Shown here in pieces: positions 38,006-47,360 of a stretch of DNA of 64,000 nucleotides. The notes below the pieces were generated by a model. It had not been told where the DNA came from. It saw nothing but the letters and a program-made list of their open reading frames with translations, and ran no database searches. Source of the stretch: Bradyrhizobium sp. 195. GTDB taxonomy: Bacteria > Pseudomonadota > Alphaproteobacteria > Rhizobiales > Xanthobacteraceae. Numbering within the stretch: position 1 is the first letter of the stretch; each line of letters opens with the position of its first letter. The translations under genes and the position numbers were made by a program. The stretch lies in contig NZ_CP082161.1 of the NCBI RefSeq assembly GCF_023101665.1, positions 5,332,001-5,396,000 on the forward strand, given 5' to 3'.

Positions 38006-39113
38006 CACCGGCCGCCGGCGCATCGGTTACGTCAATCTTCCCGCACAATTCGAGGAAGAACGCGCCGAGATCATGCAGGCGGTCGAGGGCGTGTTTTCCC
38101 GCGGCGATTTCATCGGCGGCGCAGCGGTCGGAAAGCTCGAGGAGGAATTGTCCGCCTATCTCGGCTCGCCACATGTGGTGACGCTGAATTCCGGCACCGA
38201 CGCGCTGATCCTCGCCATGAGGGCGCTCAACATCGGTCCCGGCGACGAGGTGATCACCCCGCCGAATTCGTTCGTGGCATCGACCGCCGCGATCATCGCG
38301 GTCGGCGCCACGCCGGTGTTTGCGGACGTCCTGCCGGACCAGAACATCGATCCGGCCGCGGTCGAGGCCGCCGTCACGCCGCGCACCAAGGCGATCATGC
38401 CGGTGCATCTGACCGGGCGCATGGCCGACATGACCCCGCTGATGGCGATCGCGGACAAGCACGCGCTCGCCGTGATCGAGGACAGCGCCCAGGCGGTCGG
38501 CTCGACCTATGACGGCCGGATGAGCGGCACCATCGGTACGTTCGGCTGCTTCTCCGCCCATCCGCTGAAGAATCTCAATGCGGCGGGCGATGCCGGCTTC
38601 CTCGTCACCGCCGACGCCGAGCTCGCCGCACGAATCCGCCGGCTGCGCAATCACGGTCTGATCAACCGCAGCGACGTCCAGGAATGGGGCATCGTATCAC
38701 GGCTCGACACGCTCCAGGCGGAAGTGCTGCGGATCCGCCTGCGCCACCTGCCCTCGGTGATCGAGCGCCGGCGACGCGGCGCCGCGCAATACCGCGCCGA
38801 GCTCGCAGGGCTCCCTCTGTTCATTCCGCCCTGCCGCAACATCGAGTTCAACACCTTCCATACCTTTGTGGTGCAGACCGACCGCCGCAACGACTTCCAG
38901 AAATTTCTGGCCGACAAGGGCATCGAGACCGCCATCCACTATCCGGTCCCGATCCATCTGCAGCCGGCGGCGGCTCATCTGGGCCACGGCCGCGGCGCGT
39001 TCCCGGTGACGGAACGACAGGCGGACCAGATCCTCACGCTTCCGATCAACCAGTTCCTGTCGGCCGCCGATATCAGCTATATCTGCGCGACCGCCCGGGA
39101 GTATTTTGCATGA
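37995..39113 (+). CDS. DegT/DnrJ/EryC1-family PLP enzyme 2
   Basis: This second, related enzyme (372 aa) has NSGTDALILAMRALN near residue 67, EDSAQAVGS near 160 and the PLP lysine in HPLKNLN (Lys192). Shared HPLKNLN and IHYP motifs with the preceding gene indicate ancient duplication. However, the sequences diverge enough to suggest different sugar substrates or positions. Its stop overlaps the next start (ATGA). Confidence 0.9.
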   Translation: MDADTGRRRIGYVNLPAQFEEERAEIMQAVEGVFSRGDFIGGAAVGKLEEELSAYLGSPHVVTLNSGTDALILAMRALNIGPGDEVITPPNSFVASTAAIIAVGATPVFADVLPDQNIDPAAVEAAVTPRTKAIMPVHLTGRMADMTPLMAIADKHALAVIEDSAQAVGSTYDGRMSGTIGTFGCFSAHPLKNLNAAGDAGFLVTADAELAARIRRLRNHGLINRSDVQEWGIVSRLDTLQAEVLRIRLRHLPSVIERRRRGAAQYRAELAGLPLFIPPCRNIEFNTFHTFVVQTDRRNDFQKFLADKGIETAIHYPVPIHLQPAAAHLGHGRGAFPVTERQADQILTLPINQFLSAADISYICATAREYFA

Positions 39114-39916
39114 CGGATACGGACTTCCTTCAGGCCGACGAGCAGGCGCTGGCGCAACGCTTCATCGACAACGGCTTCGTCACCACGCCGGCCGACGATC
39201 GCGCCGGGCTCGACCGGATCCAGCGGCGCGCTGCCGAGCTCGCGGCGGACTATCTGAAGCTGCCGCACAGCAACGATCCCTACGCCATGCTCGACAGCAT
39301 CCACACGCGAGTGAGTGTGGACGATCTCAACGGCCTGCGGCTGCACGTCTTCAACGGCCTCAACGCCGAGCCGTGGTTCCGGCCGACCTATTTCCGCCTG
39401 GCGCGCTCGACGATCGAGATCATTGTCGGCAACGAGCTGTGCATGCAGCGCCGCGTCAATCTCAGCATCCAGATGCCCGGCGACGATTCCTCGCTGCTCG
39501 CCACCCATTCCGACGTCTGGTCGGGCGACTCGCCGTTCGAGGTCGTGGTGTGGGTTCCGCTGGTGGACGTCCACCACACCAAGGCGATGTACCTGCTGCC
39601 GCCGTCGCTGAACGGCGACATGCAGGACCGGATGGCCGATCTGCGCAGCGCAGAGGAACTGTACAAGACGATCAAACCGCACGCGACCTTCATCGAGATT
39701 CCCTACGGTCACGTGATGCTGTTCAACCAGACCCTGATGCACGGCAATCGCGTCAACGAGGAGCCCGGCACGCGCTGGAGCATGAACTGCCGGTTCAAGA
39801 GCATCATGTCGCCCTACGCGGACAAGCGCTTCGGCGAGTTCTTCGAGCCGATCCTGCTGCGTCCGGCGACGCGGGTCGGCATGCAATACAAGCTGCCGGG
39901 AGGCTTCCATGGCTGA
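39110..39916 (+). CDS. Sporadic carbohydrate cluster 2OG-Fe(II) oxygenase
   Basis: This 268-residue protein looks like a PhyH-type 2-oxoglutarate/Fe(II) dioxygenase. The iron ligands fit His133 and Asp135 (in THSDVW) and His211 (in LMHGNRV), and Arg222 is positioned to bind 2-oxoglutarate. I recognise it, from memory, as the oxygenase family that accompanies the LIC12192 family in patchily distributed carbohydrate clusters. It probably hydroxylates a sugar or its substituent. It overlaps the following small gene by 8 bases. Confidence 0.78.
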   Translation: MTDTDFLQADEQALAQRFIDNGFVTTPADDRAGLDRIQRRAAELAADYLKLPHSNDPYAMLDSIHTRVSVDDLNGLRLHVFNGLNAEPWFRPTYFRLARSTIEIIVGNELCMQRRVNLSIQMPGDDSSLLATHSDVWSGDSPFEVVVWVPLVDVHHTKAMYLLPPSLNGDMQDRMADLRSAEELYKTIKPHATFIEIPYGHVMLFNQTLMHGNRVNEEPGTRWSMNCRFKSIMSPYADKRFGEFFEPILLRPATRVGMQYKLPGGFHG

Positions 39917-40301
39917 GCGAGCCGGCCATCGCGGCTATATCGGCGCCCGGCCGCTGAACGGCAGCCGCACCCCTCAGCACGTCCAGAACATCGTGATCCG
40001 CGACTACGCGCGGCGCAAGAACCTGCAATTTCTGCTCAGCGCCGTCGAGCACATCATGCCCGGCAGCTACATGGTGCTCGAGGACATCCTGGACGAGCTG
40101 CCCCGCCTGAACGGCATGATCCTTTACAGCATCTTCATGCTGCCGCCCGACGAGGCACGGCGACGGGAGATCTACGACCGCGTGCTGCGCGAGGGCTGCG
40201 ACCTCCACGCGGCTGTCGAGGAAATCACGCTGTCGTCGCCGAAGGACATCCAGGCCGTCGAGGACATCCTGCTGGTCAATAAATACGCGACCATCCTGTG
40301 A
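39909..40301 (+). CDS. Sporadic carbohydrate cluster protein, LIC12192 family
   Basis: This 130-residue protein begins MAERAGHRGYIGARPLNGS and contains NIVIRDYARRKNLQFLLSAV followed by LEDILDEL. I recognise this pattern as the LIC12192 ('SpoChoClust') family, first noted in Leptospira-type sugar clusters. Its function is unknown. It has no signal peptide or membrane segment. Its overlap with the oxygenase and its place after two aminotransferases are consistent with a role in making or handling one special sugar. Confidence 0.75.
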   Translation: MAERAGHRGYIGARPLNGSRTPQHVQNIVIRDYARRKNLQFLLSAVEHIMPGSYMVLEDILDELPRLNGMILYSIFMLPPDEARRREIYDRVLREGCDLHAAVEEITLSSPKDIQAVEDILLVNKYATIL

Positions 40302-40326
40302 CGATGCCGCGGACCGGTTCGGCGCC

Positions 40327-40992
40327 ATGACCGAGATCAACCTGCTCCAGCCGATGCACGCCTCGACCAGGCGAAACTACGTTCAGCGCGTGGTCGAGCA
40401 CGACAAGGCGGACTCCGCCACCGTGGCGCGGCAATGGGGTCGCGACTATTGGGACGGCGACCGCCGCTATGGCTATGGCGGCTATCGCTATGACGGACGC
40501 TGGCGCCCGCTCGCCCAGACCCTGATCGATCGCTACGGCATCAAGCCCGGCATGAGCGTGCTCGACGTCGGCTGCGGCAAGGGCTATTTGCTCTACGAGT
40601 TCACCCAGCTCGTCCCCGACCTCACGGTCGCCGGCATCGACATTTCCGACTACGGCATCGCCAACGCTAAGGAGGAGGTGCGGCCGCAACTGAAGGTCGG
40701 CAGCGCCGTTGAGCTCCCCTACCCCGATCACAGCTTCGATCTCGTGGTGTCGCTCGGCGTGCTGCACAACCTTCCGCTCGAGGACGTCTTCCGCGCCGTG
40801 CCTGAGATCGAGCGCGTCGGACGCGGCGCATCCAAATATCTGATGGTGGAATCCTTCCGCAACGAGCGCGAGAAGGCGAACCTCCTCTACTGGCAGCTCA
40901 CTTGCCTGAGCTTCCACGGCCCGGAAACCTGGGCGTGGATCTACGACAAATGCGGGTATCGGGGCGACCATGGTTTCATCTTCTTCGAATGA
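40327..40992 (+). CDS. Class I SAM-dependent methyltransferase
   Basis: This 221-residue protein has the canonical SAM-binding motif VLDVGCGKGYLL near residue 78, IDISDYGIANAKEEV near 102 and the FDLVVSLGVLHNLP motif near 138. An unusual Tyr/Arg/Gly-rich stretch (YWDGDRRYGYGGYRYDGRW) lies just before the fold, near residue 41. The likely role is O- or N-methylation of the sugar. It overlaps the cupin gene by 23 bases. Confidence 0.85.
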   Translation: MTEINLLQPMHASTRRNYVQRVVEHDKADSATVARQWGRDYWDGDRRYGYGGYRYDGRWRPLAQTLIDRYGIKPGMSVLDVGCGKGYLLYEFTQLVPDLTVAGIDISDYGIANAKEEVRPQLKVGSAVELPYPDHSFDLVVSLGVLHNLPLEDVFRAVPEIERVGRGASKYLMVESFRNEREKANLLYWQLTCLSFHGPETWAWIYDKCGYRGDHGFIFFE

Positions 40993-41548
40993 GGCGAATG
41001 GCTCGCGCCGGCCGACGTCGCTGCGCGCGCAAAATCCCGAAGTCTATTATTCGGACGACGCCATCGTCACGGCCGATGACGCCACGATCGCGGAGCTGAA
41101 ACGCATCGCCGCCGGCAACCCGCGTCTGCGCAGCCGGCTGTGCACGCACCCCGATCCCTCGTCCGGCCTGCACGAAATGCTGATCGTGCATCATCGCGAG
41201 GCCTACGTGCGGCCCCACAAGCATTTTGGCAAACCTGAATCGTTTCACGTCATCGAGGGCACCGCGCAGGTCGTGATCTTCGAGGATGACGGCCGCATTC
41301 GCGAGGTGCTCGAGATGGCGCCCTACGGCCAAGGCAAGCGCTGCTACTACCGCATGCCCGAACAGGTCTTCCACTCGATCCTGATCACCTCGGAGTGGCT
41401 GGTGTTCCACGAAACCACCGCCGGCCCGTTCGATCCCTCCCGCACCGCATTTCCCGACTGGGCCCCCGACGGCGGCGACGCCGCCGAGGTCCAGGACTAC
41501 GTCACAAGGATCGCTACGCTCGCCACGGAGCATCTGGCGAGGAAATAG
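40970..41548 (+). CDS. WbuC-like cupin
   Basis: This 192-residue protein is a single-domain cupin with a metal site formed by His83, His85 (PHKH), Glu90 and His135 (VFHS). It resembles WbuC-family cupins encoded in O-antigen clusters, whose role is uncertain. The first about 20 residues (Ser/Asn/Arg-rich) overlap the methyltransferase in another frame. The true start may be a little further downstream. Confidence 0.78.
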   Translation: MVSSSSNEANGSRRPTSLRAQNPEVYYSDDAIVTADDATIAELKRIAAGNPRLRSRLCTHPDPSSGLHEMLIVHHREAYVRPHKHFGKPESFHVIEGTAQVVIFEDDGRIREVLEMAPYGQGKRCYYRMPEQVFHSILITSEWLVFHETTAGPFDPSRTAFPDWAPDGGDAAEVQDYVTRIATLATEHLARK

Positions 41549-41609
41549 ACTCCGACCGCTATCGCTGCCCGACGATCCCGCCGCGAATGATCGAGGACAA
41601 CACCAGCCG

Positions 41610-42587
41610 ATGAAGCCGCCTGCAAAAGCACTGGTTACTCTGGCCAAGTTCGCCGTCTCGATCGGCATCCTCGTCGTGTTGTTGCGGGCCCAGGATTTGT
41701 CGTCGCTGCAAGCCGATCTTCTCGCTGTCAAACTCGACATGCTGGCACTCGCGGTGCTGCTGCTGTTTGTCCAGACTTTCGTGCTTTGCCACCGCTGGAT
41801 CCTGATCCTCCGCGCCATGAACGTGCCCCTGGATTGGCTGCCCGGCTGGCGCATTCTCATGGTCAGCACCTTTTTCAACCAGGTGCTGCCCGCAGGCGGC
41901 GACGCGGTCCGGATCTGGATGCTGCGGCGGCATGGCGTGCAATGGTCGCCGACCATCAGCAGCATCGTGGCCGATCGCTTTCTGGCGCTGCTGGCGCTTG
42001 GTACCGTCATATTGGCAGGAATGCCGTTCCTGCTGCAACGGATCAACGATAAGTCCCTCCTGCTCGCGATCGTCATCGTTCTCGTCATTGCGTGTTTCGG
42101 CCTGATCGCCCTGCTCATGCTGGATCGCTGGCCGCCTCGCATCATCGCCGCTCTGCCGGCTAGGATCGTGCAATTCGCGATGCTGGTCAGGGCTCCGCTG
42201 GCGGCTGAAGGGCGCGGAACGCTGATGGCGGCCGCCGTCATCATCCATCTGATCACCGTCGCGGCCTGTTATGTCCTCGCGATCGGCCTCGACGCGCCAC
42301 TCTCCGCGCTTGATGCGTTCGTTCTTGTTCCGCTTGTCATTCTGTCGTCCGCGGTTCCGATCTCGATCGGAGGATGGGGCGTGCGAGAAGGCGCAATGGT
42401 TGCCGCGCTTGGCCTCGCTGCGATCGCATCCGACAAGGCGCTTGCCATATCGGTTTTGCTCGGCCTTGGCGGCCTGATCGTCGGGCTGTTCGGTGGGCTG
42501 GTATGGCTGATCGCGCCTGAGCGCGCCAGCTTCAGCCCGGACGAGGCGCGGGCCACCGCCGAGCGAGCCGACGCCACGCCGGTCTAG
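41610..42587 (+). CDS. YbhN/AglD-type membrane protein (flippase-like), copy 2
   Basis: This 325-residue membrane protein is a paralogue of 27967-28986, sharing FNQVLP..GGDAVR near residue 90 and ISIGGWGVREGAMVAALGLA near 250. About eight helices are predicted. It likely assists translocation of the lipid-linked product of this cluster, but family function is unsettled. It directly precedes the first of the large tandem membrane proteins. Confidence 0.85.
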   Translation: MKPPAKALVTLAKFAVSIGILVVLLRAQDLSSLQADLLAVKLDMLALAVLLLFVQTFVLCHRWILILRAMNVPLDWLPGWRILMVSTFFNQVLPAGGDAVRIWMLRRHGVQWSPTISSIVADRFLALLALGTVILAGMPFLLQRINDKSLLLAIVIVLVIACFGLIALLMLDRWPPRIIAALPARIVQFAMLVRAPLAAEGRGTLMAAAVIIHLITVAACYVLAIGLDAPLSALDAFVLVPLVILSSAVPISIGGWGVREGAMVAALGLAAIASDKALAISVLLGLGGLIVGLFGGLVWLIAPERASFSPDEARATAERADATPV

Positions 42588-42588
42588 C

Positions 42589-44904
42589 ATGGGTAACACT
42601 GGACAAGATCAGGCGATGACGGCTGCCGAGGTGCGCTTACGCAGCCTCGCCGGGACATGGTCGTGGCGCGTGCTCCTTTTCGCGCTGGCGGCTCTTTCAA
42701 TTTGGTGCCTGAACCGCGACGGAACTTACCGGGCGCTGCTCTTTGACGGTGGCTGGACAACGCGATTTTACGTCCTCGCCTGGATCGTCCTGACGCCGTA
42801 TCTCGGCTGGCTCATCATGGCGACCGGGCGCCTGACGTTCTCTCTGATCAGCCATGAAGACGCCCAACGCGTGGACGAATTCTTCATCGGGGCGGCCACA
42901 CTCATCTTGTTGGGGTTTGGTCTCGGCGCTCTATCCATTCTGTATCCGCAAATCGTGCTCGGGCTCGCGGTTGCAGTTCTTCTATGGGATACCAAGAGCT
43001 TCAAGATGCCGCGAACATTCGCGGTGACTCTCCCGTTGATCGCAATGTCGTTGCTGGGTCTTTGGCTTCTGGCGACGGTGTTCCTCGATCGCGCCGTCAT
43101 ACCCGACGTCATTTCGACCGACGTCCAACAGCTCTACGCTCCGTATCTTGCGGAGGTTGCGAGAAATCACAGCATCTGGCTTGCGGCCGACAATCCCATC
43201 TTCTCCGACTTCGAGATCGGTCACGGCAACGGGCTGCATCTGTTGTTGGCGACGTTCCTGCCGCCCCAATTCGCCCAGATCGTATCGTTTCTCTACTTCG
43301 TCGGTATCGGCGCGGTCATTTTTGAGCTCGCCCGCATTGTCGTGCCATTGCGCTTTCTGGGACGACGGTGGCAAGACGCAGCGGTACCAATTGCACTCAG
43401 CCTGACAATCCTCGGGCTCGCTTGGCCCAAGACGATGCCAAGCGTCACACCCGGTCTCCACATTATGGAGTTCGGAAAGTACCACCTGCAGACAGCGGCG
43501 TTCTTCATCTATTTCCTGCTGGTCATCATTCGGTCGTCCCAAGGTCGAGATAGGCTGGCCGCCGGCATTTGCGCTTTCGCCATCACCGCTTCCTATCCGC
43601 TCTACGCCGCGTTTGTCTTGTTGATTTCAGCATTGGGAATGCTCACCAAGGCGCTTCAGCGAGACCTATCCGGACTCATGACTGGCTTGCTGCTTGGGGT
43701 GGGCGCGATCGCGGGATGCATACTGGCCTTCGCTATCAACTATCTCTACCTGGGAATACCGGCAACCAATCCCTACTCGCTCTTCCGGAGCGTCGCGTCG
43801 GTCGAGCGTTTCTCACAATTCGGCAGCCTCGACATTCTCGATTTTTTCGTTCTGGCGCAGTCGCTGGAGGTCAGCGACTTCTTCAGCACGGCTGGTTTGT
43901 TCGCCTTCTTCAAGCAGGTCAAATCCATTTTCCTGGTTGCCATTCTCCTCGCAACGACGACCTTGGCCGTGGTTTTCGCTGACTGGAAGCTGTTTCCCGA
44001 TCACTCCGACGCTTCCAAGTCGCGAACATTGCCCAATCCCGCGGGGCTTTTCATCGTTATCACCTATTTGGCCAGCGTCCGGCTTCTGGATACGACACTG
44101 AATATTCCGAGCCTGATCAGACTATCCATTCATGTCAACGCGCTGTTTCCGCTTGTGACCGTCGCAATTGCTTGTTGGGGACTACTCATCATTCGGCGGC
44201 TGACCCCGATGTGGTTCGCCGGCCGCCACGCTCCTGATGTAGCTGCTCTGTCGCTCTTGATCACCTGCGCCTGGACGACAATGTCGTATCCCTGGCAGAC
44301 CTTCAGGGATGACGGCGCCATACGTTTCGTGATGGGGCGTCCCCTCGATCAAATGCCCCGTGTCAGCCTGAACTGGCAACGCTGTGACGAGTTGCAGCAA
44401 TCGACAGGCTCTGAGCGCATTCTGCCCCTCAACGGCTATCGCGCGATGGTGCCCTGCTATTTCTCGCCCCTCCTGACGCGCGGCAAGATCATTCATACCT
44501 ATCAGAGCGATGTCGCGCGCGAATTCAGAAAGATCGCCCTGGGGACTGCCGATACGGCAGAAGCCACGCTTCGCGCGTTGGGGGTGAATCTCTTTTATGT
44601 CCAGAAGGCGAATTGCGACTTTTGGCTGAATGGGTTCTCCGACCTCTTTCAGAAAGCCGAACTGGCAAAGCGTTTCGCCGTTCGCGCAGACACTCCGAAC
44701 TACTGGTTATTGACATGGAACGATAGCGATCGGCCGCTGAGTTCGGAGGCCGAGGCCGGAATCTCGGCGCTGAGGACGAAATCGAAAGAAATCTACCGAG
44801 AGGCTTACGGCGAGGAACCATTTGAGGTGATCAAGCACCGTCTGCCATCAGACGGCAGGCGCGGAAATCTTCAGTTTCTCGAGCAACTGACCAACTGCCG
44901 CTGA
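42589..44904 (+). CDS. Large multi-pass membrane protein, tandem paralogue A
   Basis: This 771-residue protein has roughly 11-12 hydrophobic segments in residues 20-540, then a soluble C-terminal part of about 200 residues. Landmarks are VQQLYAPYLAEVARNHSIWL near 180, NYLYLGIPATNP near 384 and LGVNLFYVQKANCDFWLNG near 664. The layout (many helices, extracytoplasmic loops, soluble tail) resembles GT-C glycosyltransferases, but I see no certain catalytic motif. It shares these landmarks with the next gene and begins one base after the flippase-like gene. Base composition seems slightly less GC-rich than its neighbours. Confidence 0.7.
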   Translation: MGNTGQDQAMTAAEVRLRSLAGTWSWRVLLFALAALSIWCLNRDGTYRALLFDGGWTTRFYVLAWIVLTPYLGWLIMATGRLTFSLISHEDAQRVDEFFIGAATLILLGFGLGALSILYPQIVLGLAVAVLLWDTKSFKMPRTFAVTLPLIAMSLLGLWLLATVFLDRAVIPDVISTDVQQLYAPYLAEVARNHSIWLAADNPIFSDFEIGHGNGLHLLLATFLPPQFAQIVSFLYFVGIGAVIFELARIVVPLRFLGRRWQDAAVPIALSLTILGLAWPKTMPSVTPGLHIMEFGKYHLQTAAFFIYFLLVIIRSSQGRDRLAAGICAFAITASYPLYAAFVLLISALGMLTKALQRDLSGLMTGLLLGVGAIAGCILAFAINYLYLGIPATNPYSLFRSVASVERFSQFGSLDILDFFVLAQSLEVSDFFSTAGLFAFFKQVKSIFLVAILLATTTLAVVFADWKLFPDHSDASKSRTLPNPAGLFIVITYLASVRLLDTTLNIPSLIRLSIHVNALFPLVTVAIACWGLLIIRRLTPMWFAGRHAPDVAALSLLITCAWTTMSYPWQTFRDDGAIRFVMGRPLDQMPRVSLNWQRCDELQQSTGSERILPLNGYRAMVPCYFSPLLTRGKIIHTYQSDVAREFRKIALGTADTAEATLRALGVNLFYVQKANCDFWLNGFSDLFQKAELAKRFAVRADTPNYWLLTWNDSDRPLSSEAEAGISALRTKSKEIYREAYGEEPFEVIKHRLPSDGRRGNLQFLEQLTNCR

Positions 44905-44952
44905 GGGTTGCTGATTTGATGAGGGAAAGCGATCCTGCACGGAGACATTCAC

Positions 44953-47199
44953 ATGCGTTTCGGTAGATGCTCATCTTGGAGCAGGGCACGCTGGCAAACA
45001 AGCGCGCGCGCCGGCTTGATGACGGCACCCTTCCTCATCGCCGCGTTGGGCCTTCTGGTGAAGGTTCCTCCCGAGGTCCAATTTTTCAGCGGGGGCTTCC
45101 TGACGGCGTGGAATAGCTTGTGTCTCGCTATCCTCGCTCCCTACGTCGTTCTCGCGTTTGTCGGAATGGGGGCCCTGCTCGTTAGCCCGCTCCCCGACGA
45201 AGATATCTACCTCGACGCGGCTGACTTGCTCGTGCTGCAATTTTTCGGCGGCGCCGCTCTGTGCAGTCTGATTGGCGTATGCCTCGGCGCCGCCGGGTCA
45301 CTCTTCCCGTGGATCACCATCCCATTCCTGACGGGCATCGTGGCCTGGTACATTGCCAGGAATCTGGCTCGGCCATCCCGCCGCGATTGGATACCATCTA
45401 CGACGGCCGGATGGCTGCTGGTCGGGCTGCTGGGTTTATCCAGCCTCGTACTGCTGCTTGTGAAGGGCGTTGTGCTCGACGCCACCCGTGGCGACATTCC
45501 GCAACTTTATCTTCCCCTTCTGGCCGACCTGCAGACCCGACACACCTTCTGGCTCGACCCCGAACAACCAAAGCTGTTCTGGTTTCTGCTTGGCCGCGGC
45601 CACGGCGCCGACATGTTGCTTGTGAGCTTCGGAGGTCCGATAGCCCATCAAATCCTTTCCGTTGTTTACTTGCTGTCCATTACGGCGTTGGTCCATCGCA
45701 TGGCGGCGCGGCTGACTATGGGGTGGATACTGCCGGGCTGCGCGGCCCTGATCGCAATGTGGTCGAGCTTTATCGGGCTCGAAACTGGACGCTTTCACTA
45801 TGAAACAGGAGCCTTCCTCCTGTTTGTGTGTTGGGCCGGGGTGCTCTATGCCACCACAAAGGTCCGTGTGATCTTCCGCGCCTTGGTGCCGGCCGTGATA
45901 TCCATCGCGATCATGGTGCCGCAGGCCGCAATCATCGCCGCAGCATTCTTGATGGCGGGCGCAGGAGCCGGCTGGTTCGCTCACGGCCCACGCGGAATCG
46001 TGCGGCCACTCGTGGTGGCCGCAATCGGTCTTGGCACAGCGGCTCTTAGCCTCCTGGTCAACCAACTTTATCTCGGTATCGCCGAGGTCAATCCGATCGG
46101 CGTGTTCATGCCGCTCATCAACGTGGAGCGGTTTCGTCAAATCTCGAGCTTGGATCTGATGGTCTACGTGAACAACGCGCAGGGCATCAACTATGCGGGA
46201 TTTTCGCTGCTCGACATCGTGGCCGCTATGCGTCGCTTCTGGACGGTGCTCTCCAGCCTGTTCCTTGCGGCGAACTTTTGGGCCTACCCGGCTTTCATTG
46301 TCGCATGCGCCGCCTTGCTTGACGCGCGGCAGCCACAGAAGAACGGCCCCTTCGTTGTCGGCCTCGGCCTCTCTCTGCTCGCCATAGTCTGCCTCATCAC
46401 TCTCACTTCGCATGGAAGTTTGGAGCGCATGCTGGCTTTCCGATCGGTCACAACTCCTCTGATTGCCATTTTAGCAATAGTGCACCTCGCCGTCGTCCTT
46501 CGACCATATCGATTGAAGGATCGTTTCAGATCCCTGCCAGCTGCGACAGTTGTCGTGTGTCTGGCGACCCTGGTTGCGATCGTGGTAGCAAGGTCGCAGG
46601 GCGAGATAACCCGCGCGCGTGTGGCGGGTGTCTTGGCATATGTCACCGGCCGCATCGGCTTGGTTGGCACTTCCCCGTCCTTTGACGACCTGGACCCGCG
46701 CCGCTGTGGGGAGGTCTCGCGCCACGTTCCATCCGCTTGGCACATCCTGCCCGTCAATTCCGCTCTGCGTTTCCTACCGACCTGCGCCGAATCCCCTCTC
46801 CTGGAATCCGGCCGAGTGGTTGACACACTGCATCCGGTGTTCCTGCCAGATTATGGAGACGTTCTGCTCGGACCACCCCAACTCAGCATTGCTGCCCTAC
46901 GCCGTCACGATGTGAATGCCTTTTACATCGAGAGCAACAGGCTGGATTTCTGGGCGCACGGGCAGAGCCCGCTTTTCGATCCAGACAGCATGGAGCGCTA
47001 TCTCGATGTGCTCCATGTGGGAGCTGACTACATCTTGCTGACGTGGAAGGGCTTGGGAGTCCAAATGACCGATGCCCAGGTTGCAGCAATCACCGAGTTG
47101 CGGAACCGCAGTCGCGTGACCGGGGGAAGCAAGGAATACTGGGACGGTATCGCAGCGCTTGCCGCATGGCGGTCCCGGCAAGACTCAAACCGGAAGTGA
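44953..47199 (+). CDS. Large multi-pass membrane protein, tandem paralogue B
   Basis: This 748-residue protein matches the preceding one in topology and landmarks. IPQLYLPLLADLQTRHTFWL near residue 175, NQLYLGIAEVNPIGVF near 357, VERFRQISSLDL and VNAFYIESNRLDFWAHG near 651 align in the same order. It is a divergent tandem duplicate, possibly a glycosyltransferase or polymerase acting on lipid-linked sugars. The start could also be an ATG further in. A candidate promoter follows it. Confidence 0.7.
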   Translation: MRFGRCSSWSRARWQTSARAGLMTAPFLIAALGLLVKVPPEVQFFSGGFLTAWNSLCLAILAPYVVLAFVGMGALLVSPLPDEDIYLDAADLLVLQFFGGAALCSLIGVCLGAAGSLFPWITIPFLTGIVAWYIARNLARPSRRDWIPSTTAGWLLVGLLGLSSLVLLLVKGVVLDATRGDIPQLYLPLLADLQTRHTFWLDPEQPKLFWFLLGRGHGADMLLVSFGGPIAHQILSVVYLLSITALVHRMAARLTMGWILPGCAALIAMWSSFIGLETGRFHYETGAFLLFVCWAGVLYATTKVRVIFRALVPAVISIAIMVPQAAIIAAAFLMAGAGAGWFAHGPRGIVRPLVVAAIGLGTAALSLLVNQLYLGIAEVNPIGVFMPLINVERFRQISSLDLMVYVNNAQGINYAGFSLLDIVAAMRRFWTVLSSLFLAANFWAYPAFIVACAALLDARQPQKNGPFVVGLGLSLLAIVCLITLTSHGSLERMLAFRSVTTPLIAILAIVHLAVVLRPYRLKDRFRSLPAATVVVCLATLVAIVVARSQGEITRARVAGVLAYVTGRIGLVGTSPSFDDLDPRRCGEVSRHVPSAWHILPVNSALRFLPTCAESPLLESGRVVDTLHPVFLPDYGDVLLGPPQLSIAALRRHDVNAFYIESNRLDFWAHGQSPLFDPDSMERYLDVLHVGADYILLTWKGLGVQMTDAQVAAITELRNRSRVTGGSKEYWDGIAALAAWRSRQDSNRK

Positions 47200-47257
47200 G
47201 CTGTTCTTGAGAGCCTCTCGGGGATGCCCGCATACGGTGCGCAACCCAACTTATCAA

Positions 47258-47284
47258 TTGAGGTGCACGCTAGGGCCCTATATA
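47258..47284 (+). promoter_or_regulatory. Candidate internal promoter
   Basis: TTGAGG (47258-47263) and TATATA (47279-47284) are 15 bases apart, a short spacing, in the 160-base gap after paralogue B. It would start a separate unit covering the C-methyltransferase through the Gfo/Idh gene. Confidence 0.4.
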
Positions 47285-47360
47285 GCCGTACTGGCTGCCA
47301 GCCGCGGGCCGCGATGGCTCGGGACGCCGATTTCAACCGTTGCTGCAAAGAGTTAAAGCC

